A stretch of DNA of 64,000 nucleotides from Acidovorax sp. sif1233 (GTDB taxonomy: Bacteria > Pseudomonadota > Gammaproteobacteria > Burkholderiales > Burkholderiaceae_C). Where the stretch lies: NCBI RefSeq assembly GCF_019218755.1, contig NZ_JAHUWZ010000007.1, positions 185,688 through 249,687 of the forward strand. The letters run 5' to 3'. Under the pieces are notes generated by a model that worked only from the letters and a program-made list of their open reading frames with translations, ran no database searches and was not told where the DNA came from. This document shows, one piece after another, positions 8,301 through 18,579 of the stretch. The translations under genes were made by a program, and so were the position numbers. Each line of letters begins with the position of its first letter. The stretch's first letter is position 1.

Positions 8301-9017
8301 TCAGGGGCGCAGGAAGCGCACGATCATCTCGATGATCGATTCCCGGCGTTGCGCCGTGGCGGCCGGGGTGTCGAGCGAGCGCTTGAAGATCGCGCCGAAC
8401 GTATGGCGGTTGGCCACGTTGAAGAAGCACAGCGCCGAGATCGACATGTGCAGGTCCACCGGGTCCACGTCGGGGCGGAAGACGCCGGCAGCCACGCCGC
8501 GCTGGTACACGTTGTGCACCGCGTGGATGACGGGAATGTTGAGTTCCTGGATGGTCGTGGAGCGGCTGATGAACTCGCCCCGGTGCATGTTTTCATTCAT
8601 CACCAGGCGGATGAAATCGGGGTTGGCGAGCTGGTAGTCCACCGTGAACCCGACCAGCGTGCGCAGCGCCTGCTCGGGCGCCAGGTCTTCCAGGTGCAGT
8701 TCCGATTCGATGCGGCGGATGCGCCGGTAGGCATCCTCCAGCACAGCGACATACAAGCCTTCCTTGCTACCGAAGTAGTAGTAGATCATGCGCTTGCTGG
8801 TGCTGGTCAGCGCCGCGATCTCATCGATGCGCGCCCCCGCCAGGCCCTTGTCGGCAAACTCCGCCGTGGCCACCTGCAGGATGTTGGCCATGGTGCGGTC
8901 GGGGTCGTTGACGCGCACCCGGTCCGCGCCCGGCGTGGCGGCGGCGTCGCGCGCCGCGCGTTGCCGGCTGGCGCGCGCGCCAAGGGCCTTGGGGATGTTT
9001 TGAACCATTTCGTTCAT
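8301..9017 (-). CDS. TetR/AcrR family transcriptional regulator
   Basis: About 238 residues. The N-terminal HTH is clear: ILQVATAEFADKGLAGARID then STSKRMIYYYFGSKEGLYVAVLEDAYRRIR, with a C-terminal ligand domain of about 150 residues. A Lys/Arg-rich lead of about 40 residues precedes the HTH. The start is uncertain (Met at 9017 or 9008; no clear ribosome site). Same strand and directly upstream of the TRAP/shikimate operon, so it is the likely regulator, sensing an aromatic or alicyclic acid. Confidence 0.85.
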   Translation of the reverse strand: MNEMVQNIPKALGARASRQRAARDAAATPGADRVRVNDPDRTMANILQVATAEFADKGLAGARIDEIAALTSTSKRMIYYYFGSKEGLYVAVLEDAYRRIRRIESELHLEDLAPEQALRTLVGFTVDYQLANPDFIRLVMNENMHRGEFISRSTTIQELNIPVIHAVHNVYQRGVAAGVFRPDVDPVDLHMSISALCFFNVANRHTFGAIFKRSLDTPAATAQRRESIIEMIVRFLRP

Positions 9018-9108
9018 AAGCTGCGTAGCATACGGCATGCCCGCCACGCCGTGCCGCAAGCCCACGCGCGGCGTCCGGCCGTGCGGCCCCGCGCCGCTGG
9101 CGGGCGGC

Positions 9109-11207
<2,099 letters not shown>

Positions 11208-11211
11208 CCTC

Positions 11212-11280
11212 AGGTTTTTCAGCCTTTTTGGCCTCTGGCGCTTGCCTGTCAAGCGCTGGCAGCTATCTATTTAGTAGTGA
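11212..11280 (-). repeat. short hairpin repeat, copy A
   Basis: Member of a family of about 65-base repeats in this window. Core GCGCTTG, 5-base loop, CAAGCGC is a perfect 7-base inverted repeat, flanked by GGCCTCT on one side and AGCTAT on the other. Reverse orientation relative to copies C to G. It lies between purB and yaeQ and could act as a processing or termination hairpin. Confidence 0.8.
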
Positions 11281-11286
11281 GGCTGC

Positions 11287-11847
11287 ATGGCCATCAAATC
11301 CACCATCTTCAAGGCGAATCTCCAGATCGCCGACATCGACCACGGCTACTACGCCGACCATGCGCTCACGCTCGCCCGCCATCCCAGCGAGACGGACGAG
11401 CGCATGATGGTCCGCTTGGCCGCCCTGGCCATTGCCGCGCACCAGCTCAACGACCTGTGCAATGGCGACGCCACGCTGGCGTTTGGCGCGGGCCTGTCGG
11501 ACCCCGATGACCCGGATGCGTCGCTGACCGACTTCACGGGCCGCAAGCGCGTCTGGATCGAGGTGGGCCAGCCGGAAGACAAGCCGCTCACCAAGGCCTG
11601 CAGCAAGGCCGATTCCGTGATCGTCTACTGCTTCAACCACGCCGCGGAAATCTGGTGGAAGGGCATCGAGACCAAGCTGTCGCGGCTGGAAAAGCTGCAG
11701 GTGTGGCGCATTCCCACCGAGGCCTCCCAGGCGCTCGCCCAGCTGGCCGAGCGCAGCATGCAGCTGCAGGCCACGGTGCAGGAGGGCGCGATCACCCTGA
11801 GCAGCACCCAGGGCAGCGTACATGTGGAGCCCGTGCGCTGGAAGTGA
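11287..11847 (+). CDS. yaeQ: YaeQ family protein
   Basis: 186 residues, full length for YaeQ. N-terminal MAIKSTIFKANLQIADIDHG and internal RHPSETDERMMVRLAALAI are diagnostic; the family has a PD-(D/E)XK nuclease-like fold. In enterobacteria YaeQ was first reported as a suppressor linked to RfaH-dependent expression, but no firm molecular role is known. It sits between two copies of the short hairpin repeat (A and B). Confidence 0.93.
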   Translation: MAIKSTIFKANLQIADIDHGYYADHALTLARHPSETDERMMVRLAALAIAAHQLNDLCNGDATLAFGAGLSDPDDPDASLTDFTGRKRVWIEVGQPEDKPLTKACSKADSVIVYCFNHAAEIWWKGIETKLSRLEKLQVWRIPTEASQALAQLAERSMQLQATVQEGAITLSSTQGSVHVEPVRWK

Positions 11848-11857
11848 CGGAAATACT

Positions 11858-11916
11858 GGTGAAAATGGCCTCTGGCGCTTAATAAATAAGCGCTAGCAGC
11901 TATTAATTTAGTAGTC
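11858..11916 (-). repeat. short hairpin repeat, copy B
   Basis: Contains GGCCTCTGGCGCTTAATAA and TAAGCGCTAGCAGCTATTA, giving an inverted repeat GCGCTTA / TAAGCGC. Same orientation as copy A. It separates the ends of yaeQ and the converging small zinc-ribbon gene, where it could serve as a terminator for either. Confidence 0.8.
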
Positions 11917-11922
11917 GCTGAT

Positions 11923-12228
11923 TCAATCCCGTGGCATGAGCGTGCCACATCGCCAGCACTGCTCGAACCCGCCTTCGACCGTCTCCCCACACTGGCATGC
12001 CCAGCGGCGCTGCGGCAAATCTTGCAGTTCCTGCAGCAGAGTACGAGCGCGGGCGGCGTGTTCGTCGTAGTCCAGCCAGATTTCGGGCAGGCACTGGTCG
12101 GGCGGCAGGTGCCCCGCCGCAGCGCCCAGATACTGGCGCTGCACGGACGCCGCCATGCCCGCCTCGCACAACAAGTCCGCCCACAGCGTGGCGATGGCGA
12201 TGTTCGGGGCTTGGGTGAGGCGCAGCAT
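11923..12228 (-). CDS. DUF2007-type putative signal-transducing protein with zinc ribbon
   Basis: 101 residues. N-terminal MLRLTQAPNIAIATLWADLL followed by EAGMAASVQRQYLG matches the DUF2007 ligand-binding-like fold. The C-terminus holds two CxC/CxxC pairs (WACQCGE and QCWRCGTLMPRD), a zinc-ribbon pattern. The ATG at 12228 is chosen because upstream codons have no coding character. Function unknown. It is followed by repeat B. Confidence 0.8.
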   Translation of the reverse strand: MLRLTQAPNIAIATLWADLLCEAGMAASVQRQYLGAAAGHLPPDQCLPEIWLDYDEHAARARTLLQELQDLPQRRWACQCGETVEGGFEQCWRCGTLMPRD

Positions 12229-12290
12229 GGGACCACCATAGCGGTTTGAACGCCTGGCGTACAGTCCCCGCGGGGCGCGGGCCCCAGCCG

Positions 12291-12725
12291 CTAAGGTGCC
12301 TCGGCCGGTGTCCGGGATGCGCCTTCGGCGGCACGCTCCGCATAGCGGTTGAACCGCCACGCGGAATGCTCCAGCGTGATGCGCCGCCACACCGTGCGTT
12401 TCTCGACAGGTGTCATCGCCGGCCAGAACTGCACCTCGTCAAAAGTCCGTCCGCAGCCCTTGCACAGGTCATCGCCCTGGCTGGTGGAGCAGATGGCGAT
12501 ACAGGGCGTGTCGGGGGTCGTGTCATACCAGGCCTGCCAGGCGGCCAGCGCGTCGAGGGGGAAGCTGTCCTCGTCCACGGCATCCTCGCGCCGGTACACC
12601 ATCAGCGCATACACCTCCCCCAGGGCGCGGATCTGCGGCGCCAGGGTGACTCCATCGGGCGACGGCGCGCGGCCGCGCCAGTGGTTGATGGCGGCTTCGA
12701 TGTCGGTGATGTGAATGGCGGCCAT
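12291..12725 (-). CDS. DUF3717 + DUF1289 domain protein
   Basis: 144 residues. Residues 1 to about 70 (HITDIEAAINHWRGR, ALGEVYALMVY) match DUF3717. From about residue 80, PDTPCIAICSTSQGDDLCKGCGRTFDEVQFW is the DUF1289 cysteine signature (C-x3-C-x8-C-x2-C), a probable small zinc or iron-sulfur site. The fusion of these two domains is common in Burkholderiales. Function unknown. The divergent intergenic region to the right holds a riboswitch. Confidence 0.85.
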   Translation of the reverse strand: MAAIHITDIEAAINHWRGRAPSPDGVTLAPQIRALGEVYALMVYRREDAVDEDSFPLDALAAWQAWYDTTPDTPCIAICSTSQGDDLCKGCGRTFDEVQFWPAMTPVEKRTVWRRITLEHSAWRFNRYAERAAEGASRTPAEAP

Positions 12726-12881
12726 GGGCGATTGCGCGAAGGGGGCTGGATCATAGCCGCGCGGGCAAGGCAATCCTGGCAAAGGTGTTATGCCCCGGCG
12801 GACCGCCATCGCGTCGCATACGCAATAACCACAATCGCGCCGCACTTGCGCGTCCGTGCTGGCGATGTTCCAATCGACGCT

Positions 12882-13041
12882 TCGAAGGGGAGTAGCTCCC
12901 GACTTGCATTCCGGCACGGCCAGGCGCTGGCGATTGGGAAGCGAGGCATCGGAACCGTCGTCAATACGAAGCGAAACATCGCTTCCGGCGGTCCGGGTTC
13001 AGCGCGCACCACCAGGGCGCCGGACTGAGCAAGACCTTTGA
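12882..13041 (+). promoter_or_regulatory. yybP-ykoY-type manganese riboswitch
   Basis: Hallmark elements of the yybP-ykoY aptamer are present: AAGGGGAGTAGCTC at 12885-12898, a middle CGTCGTCAATACG at 12956-12968 and the 3' strand GAGCAAGACCTTTG at 13027-13040. The ends TCGAAGG (12882-12888) and CCTTTGA (13035-13041) pair as helix P1 with one G-U wobble. Known members bind Mn2+ and control Mn exporters and TerC-type genes, exactly the gene that follows. It lies in the 473-base gap before the TerC gene. Confidence 0.85.
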
Positions 13042-13198
13042 TGGGCCCGCCAGGGCTGATCAAGGCCGCCCTTCGCATTCACGCCCCAGCCCCGGGGCCG
13101 TCCTGATCCTCCTGCCGCAGGCCCTCTATCCCTTGGGCGGACTCGGCGCTACAGTGGCGGCGAGACCCTCCTTCGCGCACATTGATACTGAGGACTTT
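13042..13198 (+). promoter_or_regulatory. probable riboswitch expression platform / terC leader
   Basis: 157 bases between the aptamer and the terC start. It is GC-rich with several short inverted repeats but has no hairpin followed by a T-run, so translational control through the GAGGA ribosome site (13189-13193) seems more likely than termination. No gene is apparent here. Confidence 0.4.
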
Positions 13199-13933
13199 AT
13201 GGACTTTTTGGCTTCGCCCGAATTCTGGCTCGCACTCGGCCAGATCATCATCATCGACATCCTGCTGGGCGGCGACAACGCGGTGGTCATCGCGCTGGCC
13301 TGCCGCAAGCTGCCTCCCGCACAGCGGACCAAGGGCATCATCTGGGGCACAGCTGGCGCCATCGTGCTGCGCGTGATCCTGATCGCCTTCGCGATGACCT
13401 TGCTGGCGCTGCCGTTCCTCAAGTTCGTGGGCGCGCTGCTGCTGGTGTGGATCGGCGTCAAGCTGCTGGCCCCCGATGAAGAAGGCCACGGCGACGTGCA
13501 GGGCAGCGACAAGCTGCTGGCCGCCATCAAGACCATCATCGTCGCCGACCTCGTGATGAGCGTGGACAACGTGATCGCCATCGCGGGCGCGGCACAGAAT
13601 GCGGGCGACCACTCGTTCCTGCTGGTGGTGCTGGGCCTGCTGATCTCCATCCCGATCATCGTCTGGGGCAGCCAGCTGGTCATCAAGCTCATGGAGCGCT
13701 TCCCCATGATCATCACGCTCGGCGGCATGCTGCTGGGCTGGATCGCTGGCGGCATGCTGGTGACGGACCCCGCCTTCTCCAACCCCGACAAATGGCAATG
13801 GATGCTGAAGCTGCCGCAGACGGATGTGATCAAGTACGGCGCCAGCGTGGCCGGTGCCCTGCTCGTCTTGCTGGCGGGCAAGATCATCCTTGCACGCCGT
13901 GCGGCCGCGGCACCTGCCGAGCAGCAGGGCTGA
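13199..13933 (+). CDS. TerC family (YjbE-type) membrane protein, probable metal transporter
   Basis: 244 residues with about seven membrane segments. Signature acidic motifs are LGGDNAVVIALACR near residue 22 and MSVDNVIAIAGAAQ near 120, the pair expected to bind cation in TerC/YjbE proteins. GAGGA precedes the ATG by 6 bases. The manganese riboswitch upstream points to Mn2+ efflux. It is followed by a strong hairpin terminator at 13969. A second TerC paralogue without such a riboswitch lies at 26930-27616. Confidence 0.9.
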   Translation: MDFLASPEFWLALGQIIIIDILLGGDNAVVIALACRKLPPAQRTKGIIWGTAGAIVLRVILIAFAMTLLALPFLKFVGALLLVWIGVKLLAPDEEGHGDVQGSDKLLAAIKTIIVADLVMSVDNVIAIAGAAQNAGDHSFLLVVLGLLISIPIIVWGSQLVIKLMERFPMIITLGGMLLGWIAGGMLVTDPAFSNPDKWQWMLKLPQTDVIKYGASVAGALLVLLAGKIILARRAAAAPAEQQG

Positions 13934-13968
13934 GGAATAGAGGCAACAATCTGAACCGGCCAGGAGAA

Positions 13969-13999
13969 AAAGGGGGGCGTTCAGCCCCCCTTTGTTCTT
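13969..13999 (+). terminator. rho-independent terminator after terC
   Basis: Perfect 10-base stem AAAGGGGGGC / GCCCCCCTTT with a GTTCA loop, followed by GTTCTT. The A-run before and T-run after the stem could let it work in both directions. Confidence 0.85.
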
Positions 14000-14020
14000 G
14001 GCACCAACAGGAGAGGCGGT

Positions 14021-14479
14021 ATGGACAGAGTCATCGTGTATGTGGACGACGCGGCATATGCGCAGCAGGTGCTGGCACCCTTGTTCGCCCGTGACGCGGC
14101 TGCCCAGACGCAGTGGGTGCTGGTGGCATGCGCGCCGCGAATGACCCACCGCATCAGCAAATGGGTGAGCCACAGTGCGCGGGAGAACTGGCGGCTCAAG
14201 TGGGCAGACAAGCTGTTCGCCCAGATTCTTCCCGTGCTGCGGGTGCCTGCGGGCAGGGTGACCACGGTGCTGGCCAAGGGGCCGCTGGCCGAACTCACGG
14301 ACCAGCTCCAGGCTGCGGGGGCGTCTGTCGCCCAGGTGGTGGATGCCCGCCGGCCGAAGACCGACATGCCCCAGGAGCCCGCCCGTCCCGACAACAACAA
14401 GCGCTGGTCGCCGCTGCCCGGAACGCTGGGCAGCCTGCTCACGGGCGTCGGGGCGTTGTGGGTGCTTGCACTCGAGTAG
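14021..14479 (+). CDS. hypothetical protein with C-terminal membrane segment
   Basis: 152 residues. The N-terminal part MDRVIVYVDDAAYAQQVLAP with LVACAPRMTHRISKWV resembles a degenerate universal-stress-like or Rossmann-like fold, but no nucleotide motif is complete. A proline-rich linker (RRPKTDMPQEPARP) leads to a single C-terminal hydrophobic segment (LGSLLTGVGALWVLAL). It follows the terC terminator by about 20 bases. Not recognised beyond this. Confidence 0.7.
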   Translation: MDRVIVYVDDAAYAQQVLAPLFARDAAAQTQWVLVACAPRMTHRISKWVSHSARENWRLKWADKLFAQILPVLRVPAGRVTTVLAKGPLAELTDQLQAAGASVAQVVDARRPKTDMPQEPARPDNNKRWSPLPGTLGSLLTGVGALWVLALE

Positions 14480-14582
14480 ACCGGCGGCGGGCCTGCATGG
14501 GCGCCTTCTTCCCGGCGTCGGGGGGCGAGGGGCCTGCTTCGCGCATTTCCTCTTCGCGCCGGGCCGGTGCTATTCTCCGGCC

Positions 14583-14936
14583 ATGAAACTCCTTCTGAAA
14601 TGGCTGCTCAGCGCCGCGTCGCTGCTGTTCGTGGCCTATGTCTACAGCGGCGTGGAAGTGCAAAGCTTCACGTCCGCGTTGATCGCGGCCTTTGTGATTG
14701 GCCTGTTCAACGTGGTGTTGCGGCCGGTGCTGGTGGTGCTGACACTGCCGGTCACGATCGTCACCGTGGGCCTCTTTCTCTTCGTCATCAATGCGCTGAT
14801 GTTCTGGGCGGCGGCCAGCGTGCTGGACGGTTTTCACGTCAATGGCTTCGGCGCCGCGTTGCTGGGATCGCTGATCTACTCCCTGCTCGGCGTGGTGATC
14901 GAATCAGCGCTCGGCGGCCTGTTCACGAAGAAGTGA
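14583..14936 (+). CDS. phage-holin-4-like (YvlD-type) small membrane protein
   Basis: 117 residues, four membrane segments, with the YvlD/holin-4 pattern GLFNVVLRPVLVVLTLPVTI and VTVGLFLFVINALMFW. Despite the family name, these are usually chromosomal membrane proteins and there is no phage context here. A TATTCT hexamer ends 6 bases before the ATG. The 3' end overlaps the converging protease gene by 33 bases. Confidence 0.85.
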   Translation: MKLLLKWLLSAASLLFVAYVYSGVEVQSFTSALIAAFVIGLFNVVLRPVLVVLTLPVTIVTVGLFLFVINALMFWAAASVLDGFHVNGFGAALLGSLIYSLLGVVIESALGGLFTKK

Positions 14937-16427
14937 CTCCACGGCCCGCAGCCGCGTGTCGATGATGGATGCCTCGATGTGGTCCACCTGCGGTCCGCCA
15001 CGCCGTGCGAGATCCTGGCCTGCCTTGAAACGGTCCACCGCCGCCGCGTAGTCATAGCGCGCGGCGTGCGCCTCCGCTTCCGCACGCACGGCCCGCAGCG
15101 GCTGGCCTTGGGCCTGCCAGGTCGATGCCAGGAGCTGCCACGCCGTGGCGTCCCTGGGGTTTGTGGCAACCCAGCTTTGCAGTGGCCCGCTGCCCTCGGC
15201 CGCACGCCCGGCACGCAGGAGGGCCTGTGAACGCAGAACCAGTTCAGGGCGGCGGTTGCCGCCATGGCTGTCGCCGCCGCCCACATCGCTGGAAAGCATG
15301 TTCACAGCGGCGCCTGCCTCGCCAGCCGCCAGTTCAATTTCGGCCTCCAGCAGCCTTGCCAACCGGTGGGCCGGGGCGTCGTTGCGAACCAGATCTTCCA
15401 GTTTTTTTGCGGTCGCGCGCGCGCCTGTGGCATCCCGCAGTTGGCTGCTGCCCAGGGCTGCCGCGTACAGCACGGCGGCGCGCCGGGTGGCGGGCTGGGA
15501 GGTAAACCCCGTGCCCTGGGGCTCGGCGATCCACTGGCGCAGGGTGTCGACCCCCGGATTGGACAGCACCCTGGCACGCGCCGCGACCATTGCGTGTTCC
15601 TGCGTGGAAGGCGCTGCCGCCGTGGTGGTGGCACCCGGAGGAATGCGCGAGTGCATGTCCGCCATGCGCTCGGTGGTCAGCGGGTGGCTGCGCAGATAGG
15701 GCCAGGAGCCGTTGTCGTTGAGACGGTTGGCCTGCTGGAGCTTGTCGAACATGCTCACGAATCCTTGCGGCGCGAACCCCGCGGGCGCCATCAGGCCGTA
15801 GCCGATGCGGTCTGCCTCCCGCTCCATGTCGCGCGAGAAATTGAGCTGGTTCTGCATCGCCAGCGCCTGGCCACCCACCACCAGCGCCTGTGTGGCACCT
15901 GGGTTCTTGCTGGCCGCCAGGGCACCCAGAATCATCGCGCCCAGCAGCAGGGGCGTCTGTTTGCTTTGCTGGGTGACCAGGCGGGAGATATGGCGCTGGG
16001 TGACATGGCTGAGTTCGTGGGCCAGCACAGAGGCCAGTTCGTCGCGGCTGGTCACGACGCCGACGAGCCCCAGGTGCAGGCCCAGATAGCCCCCAGGCAG
16101 CGCGAAGGCATTGACTGTGCGGTCCCGGCCCAGAAGGATTTCCCAGGCAAAGCGCTCATCCAGCTCGGAAGAGAGTTCCCCGCGTGCCTTGGCGGCAGCC
16201 ATCAGCGGGCGCCATATGCCTTGTACATAGTCCGCGATCACAGGATCGTCGATGTAGTCGGGATCCCGGTAGAGTTCGCGGATGATGCGGTCACCCAGGC
16301 GGCGCTCGGCGCTGGTGGTGAGGTCGCTGGAGTCGCCGAGGGTGGGGAGATCGGTCTGGGCCACCGCCAACGGCATATGCAACGCCTCATGAGCTACAAG
16401 AAATATAGCTGCTACCGCTTTATGCAT
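14904..16427 (-). CDS. M48 family metalloprotease with TPR tail (BepA/YfgC-like)
   Basis: 507 residues from Met at 16427. Zinc protease motif HELSHVTQRH near residue 133 (HExxH), downstream DMEREADRIGYGLMAPAGF providing the third ligand Glu, and a helical repeat region over the last 200 residues, as in BepA/YfgC, the periplasmic protease of outer-membrane quality control. The signal peptide MHKAVAAIFLVAHEALHMPL ends AVAQ. Its hydrophobic core is encoded by repeat copy E. An alternative start at 16496 would include the whole repeat. Confidence 0.9.
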   Translation of the reverse strand: MHKAVAAIFLVAHEALHMPLAVAQTDLPTLGDSSDLTTSAERRLGDRIIRELYRDPDYIDDPVIADYVQGIWRPLMAAAKARGELSSELDERFAWEILLGRDRTVNAFALPGGYLGLHLGLVGVVTSRDELASVLAHELSHVTQRHISRLVTQQSKQTPLLLGAMILGALAASKNPGATQALVVGGQALAMQNQLNFSRDMEREADRIGYGLMAPAGFAPQGFVSMFDKLQQANRLNDNGSWPYLRSHPLTTERMADMHSRIPPGATTTAAAPSTQEHAMVAARARVLSNPGVDTLRQWIAEPQGTGFTSQPATRRAAVLYAAALGSSQLRDATGARATAKKLEDLVRNDAPAHRLARLLEAEIELAAGEAGAAVNMLSSDVGGGDSHGGNRRPELVLRSQALLRAGRAAEGSGPLQSWVATNPRDATAWQLLASTWQAQGQPLRAVRAEAEAHAARYDYAAAVDRFKAGQDLARRGGPQVDHIEASIIDTRLRAVESLLREQAAER

Positions 16428-16456
16428 AGGCACTCGAAGCCATTTTCGCTGAAATT
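16390..16456 (+). repeat. short hairpin repeat, copy E (within M48 protease 5' end)
   Basis: Matches the family layout: GAGCTACAAG then ATATAGCTGCTACCGCTTTA, a decayed second arm, and GAAGCCATTTTCGCTGAAAT. The inverted arms have decayed. On the minus strand it covers the promoter-proximal region and the first codons of the M48 protease, including the coding bases for KAVAAIFLVA of the signal peptide. Confidence 0.75.
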
Positions 16457-16557
16457 TCCGCACGAAGGTCCTTCCCATCCGCAGGGCGATGCACATGCCT
16501 TGCCCTGTACTAACGCCGTATGATGCCTTCGCCTTCTAAATGTTTCGCTCCATTCGC

Positions 16558-17136
16558 ATGTCCATCTTCACCTCGCCTCTCACCCACTTCGACGCCCAAG
16601 GCAAAGCCCATATGGTGGACGTTGGTGCCAAACCCGCTACTCGCCGAATCGCAGTGGCCAGGGGCCGGATTGAAATGCTGCCTGCCACTCTGGCGTTGAT
16701 CCAATCCGGTACTACCCACAAGGGAGATGTGCTTGGCATTGCGCGTGTCGCAGGCATCATGGCAGCGAAGAAAACCAGTGACTTAATCCCTCTGTGTCAT
16801 CCTCTGGCACTCACCCGCGTTGCCCTTGAATTCGAAGATTCTGGTGCGCGGCAGCCGGGAACGATTGGCATAGTTTGCTCTGCAACAGTGGAAACGGTTG
16901 GCCCTACTGGTGTGGAAATGGAAGCACTCACCGCCGTTCAGATAACCCTACTTACTATTTACGACATGTGCAAGGCCGTTGACAGGGGAATGTCTATCCA
17001 CGATGTGTGCATAGTGGAAAAGCATGGGGGCAAGTCAGGGAGTTTTGTGACCGAGAGGCTCGCCGAGCTGGGAGGTGAGACTAGGCTGTCAGAAAAAACC
17101 ATCAATACGGGCGTAAGACACAGGCAAGGCAGTTGA
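16558..17136 (+). CDS. moaC: cyclic pyranopterin monophosphate synthase MoaC
   Basis: 192 residues. Catalyses the second step of molybdopterin synthesis. Family motifs are present: [13 protein letters not shown] near residue 18, [29 protein letters not shown] at 55-83, [11 protein letters not shown] near 122 and the KHGGKSG end motif. After this the frame runs about 30 residues longer than usual, into sequence antisense to the pilin accessory gene (48-base overlap). Codon use is AT-richer than the surrounding chromosome. Confidence 0.93.
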   Translation: MSIFTSPLTHFDAQGKAHMVDVGAKPATRRIAVARGRIEMLPATLALIQSGTTHKGDVLGIARVAGIMAAKKTSDLIPLCHPLALTRVALEFEDSGARQPGTIGIVCSATVETVGPTGVEMEALTAVQITLLTIYDMCKAVDRGMSIHDVCIVEKHGGKSGSFVTERLAELGGETRLSEKTINTGVRHRQGS

Positions 17137-17856
17137 TTTGTGAAGAAAAACTACCCAATCAAATCTACGTCCAGCTGTCAGTGGTAGCCAGATTAGATCG
17201 GATTCAGGAGTTTTTGCAGCTCGTACCGCAGTGTTTATTCGTTCTGCATCCGCTGGGCGATTAGCTCTCAAGACGGCTATTGACCGCCCCGCCTTCAACA
17301 CCTGAGGAATCGACAGATCATATGTTTGCCACCAGTCCGGCCGCAGTGACGGCTCCAGCCCTTCCAGTGACATGTCGATGCTTTCCAGCATCTCTTGATT
17401 ATCTTTGGGTTGCCGGATGCCAACGAGCACTGGCCCCATCCATGGGAGCTGTTGAAGTCCCTTTACCGCATGCGCTAAATGGGCGGAGTTGACTTCTGCC
17501 GCCGAAACCAGACGAATACGGTCCACCTCAAATACCAAGCGTACAGGACGAGTATCTGTCACGGTGCTCATTCCGTAGGCCAGCGCTGCAGCTTGGATTA
17601 AACCGACGAGCGACATGTCGAGGGTTAGTTCTCTTGCAGACTTAGCGGGATTCCACAACACCAAGGTCAGCAGCGGCCCGCATACCACATCAACCCCAAT
17701 TACCAACCAAAACAATTCACGGCCAGAAACGAGTTCATAGAACGGCCAGGGATACCAAACATAAAAAACCAGAATCGCGGCCAACGTGGCGATCATGACG
17801 GTCACGAGCAAGTGAGTGGTCGAGGCCTTTAGGGCGGCACGGTGGCGAATACGCAT
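17089..17856 (-). CDS. tfpZ: TfpZ-type type IV pilin accessory protein
   Basis: 255 residues. N-terminal membrane segments ([24 protein letters not shown] and [23 protein letters not shown]) match the TfpX/TfpZ family of inner-membrane proteins encoded next to particular pilin alleles and thought to assist pilus assembly. A periplasmic region follows. The ATG at 17856 ([12 protein letters not shown]) is preferred to an upstream TTG. It is immediately downstream of two pilin genes on the same strand and AT-richer than the flanks. Confidence 0.8.
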   Translation of the reverse strand: MRIRHRAALKASTTHLLVTVMIATLAAILVFYVWYPWPFYELVSGRELFWLVIGVDVVCGPLLTLVLWNPAKSARELTLDMSLVGLIQAAALAYGMSTVTDTRPVRLVFEVDRIRLVSAAEVNSAHLAHAVKGLQQLPWMGPVLVGIRQPKDNQEMLESIDMSLEGLEPSLRPDWWQTYDLSIPQVLKAGRSIAVLRANRPADAERINTAVRAAKTPESDLIWLPLTAGRRFDWVVFLHKSTALPVSYARIDGFF

Positions 17857-17915
17857 GGGACAAAGTAAGTCAAAAAACGTTAAAAACACCAACTCCTATA
17901 AACCACGATTTCCCC

Positions 17916-18446
17916 TTAAAGTGGATGGCGGCAATTGGCTGGTACATAGCGGAAGGCGGTCATCAAGGCCACTCCACAGCCCCATACTACAGGAGCTCTG
18001 GCGGCGAGCGGTGACCCGGGGACCGCGGTGTTGGTCACAATGCCGCTGCCGGGGGTCAGAACCAATGGAGTCCCCAATACAGAACCTACCCCACCTCCGT
18101 AGTTGATCGTGATGCGGCCTTCTGGCAATACAGGTGCAGAGACGTCTGCAATGGCGCCAATAGCAATCGAGGTGACATGCGTTCCTGGGACGTACTGATA
18201 TCCATAGCTGCCCGCCACCGGGGCACCCGTGCCAGCATAGGGCAAGATACCGCCGCTTTGCGTTGCAAAGAATGAATCCACCACCGCTGTTTTGGCAGTG
18301 CCAGCTAGGCTAAGGCCCTCTGTAACTCGGGCACGGATGGTGTAATCTTGATACATGGGCAGTGCCACCGCTGCCAAGATTCCGATGATGGCCACTACGA
18401 TCATTAATTCGATCAAAGTGAATCCCGATTGAAAGTGCTGTTTCAT
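17916..18446 (-). CDS. pilA: type IV prepilin (major pilin-like), copy 1
   Basis: 176 residues. Prepilin leader MKQHFQSG is cut before [20 protein letters not shown], with Glu at mature position 5, then the N-terminal helix. C-terminal Cys pair (WGCG and PANC) forms the D-region disulfide. ATG at 18446 with GGAAGAAGG upstream. Closely related to the pilin upstream but diverged in the middle third. No sigma-54 promoter is visible between it and the terminator of copy 2. Confidence 0.93.
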   Translation of the reverse strand: MKQHFQSGFTLIELMIVVAIIGILAAVALPMYQDYTIRARVTEGLSLAGTAKTAVVDSFFATQSGGILPYAGTGAPVAGSYGYQYVPGTHVTSIAIGAIADVSAPVLPEGRITINYGGGVGSVLGTPLVLTPGSGIVTNTAVPGSPLAARAPVVWGCGVALMTAFRYVPANCRHPL

Positions 18447-18536
18447 GCCTTCTTCCTCTCTTCCATACAACTGAAGTGGCACTTGAATTGAATGAGTGAC
18501 GAATGAAAGCACAGCAACATTCAAATGTGATTCACC

Positions 18537-18564
18537 AAAAAAAAGGCCGCACAAGGCGGCCTTT
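18537..18564 (-). terminator. rho-independent terminator after pilin copy 2
   Basis: Read on the minus strand: a 9-base stem (AAAGGCCGC / GCGGCCTTT), 5-base loop, then a run of eight T. Strong terminator 16 bases beyond the stop of the upstream pilin gene, separating the two pilins. Confidence 0.9.
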
Positions 18565-18579
18565 CTCCAATCGCCTTTA

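Noticed and set aside
12856..13041. Short open frames in the region before terC
   Set aside because: The region is explained by the riboswitch aptamer; the frames have no coding character.
14583..14936. Holin-like gene as sign of a prophage
   Set aside because: No other phage genes are nearby, and this family is widely chromosomal.
18477..18492. TGGCAC followed by TTGAATTGA as a sigma-54 promoter
   Set aside because: It points away from the pilin gene and has GA rather than GC at -12.
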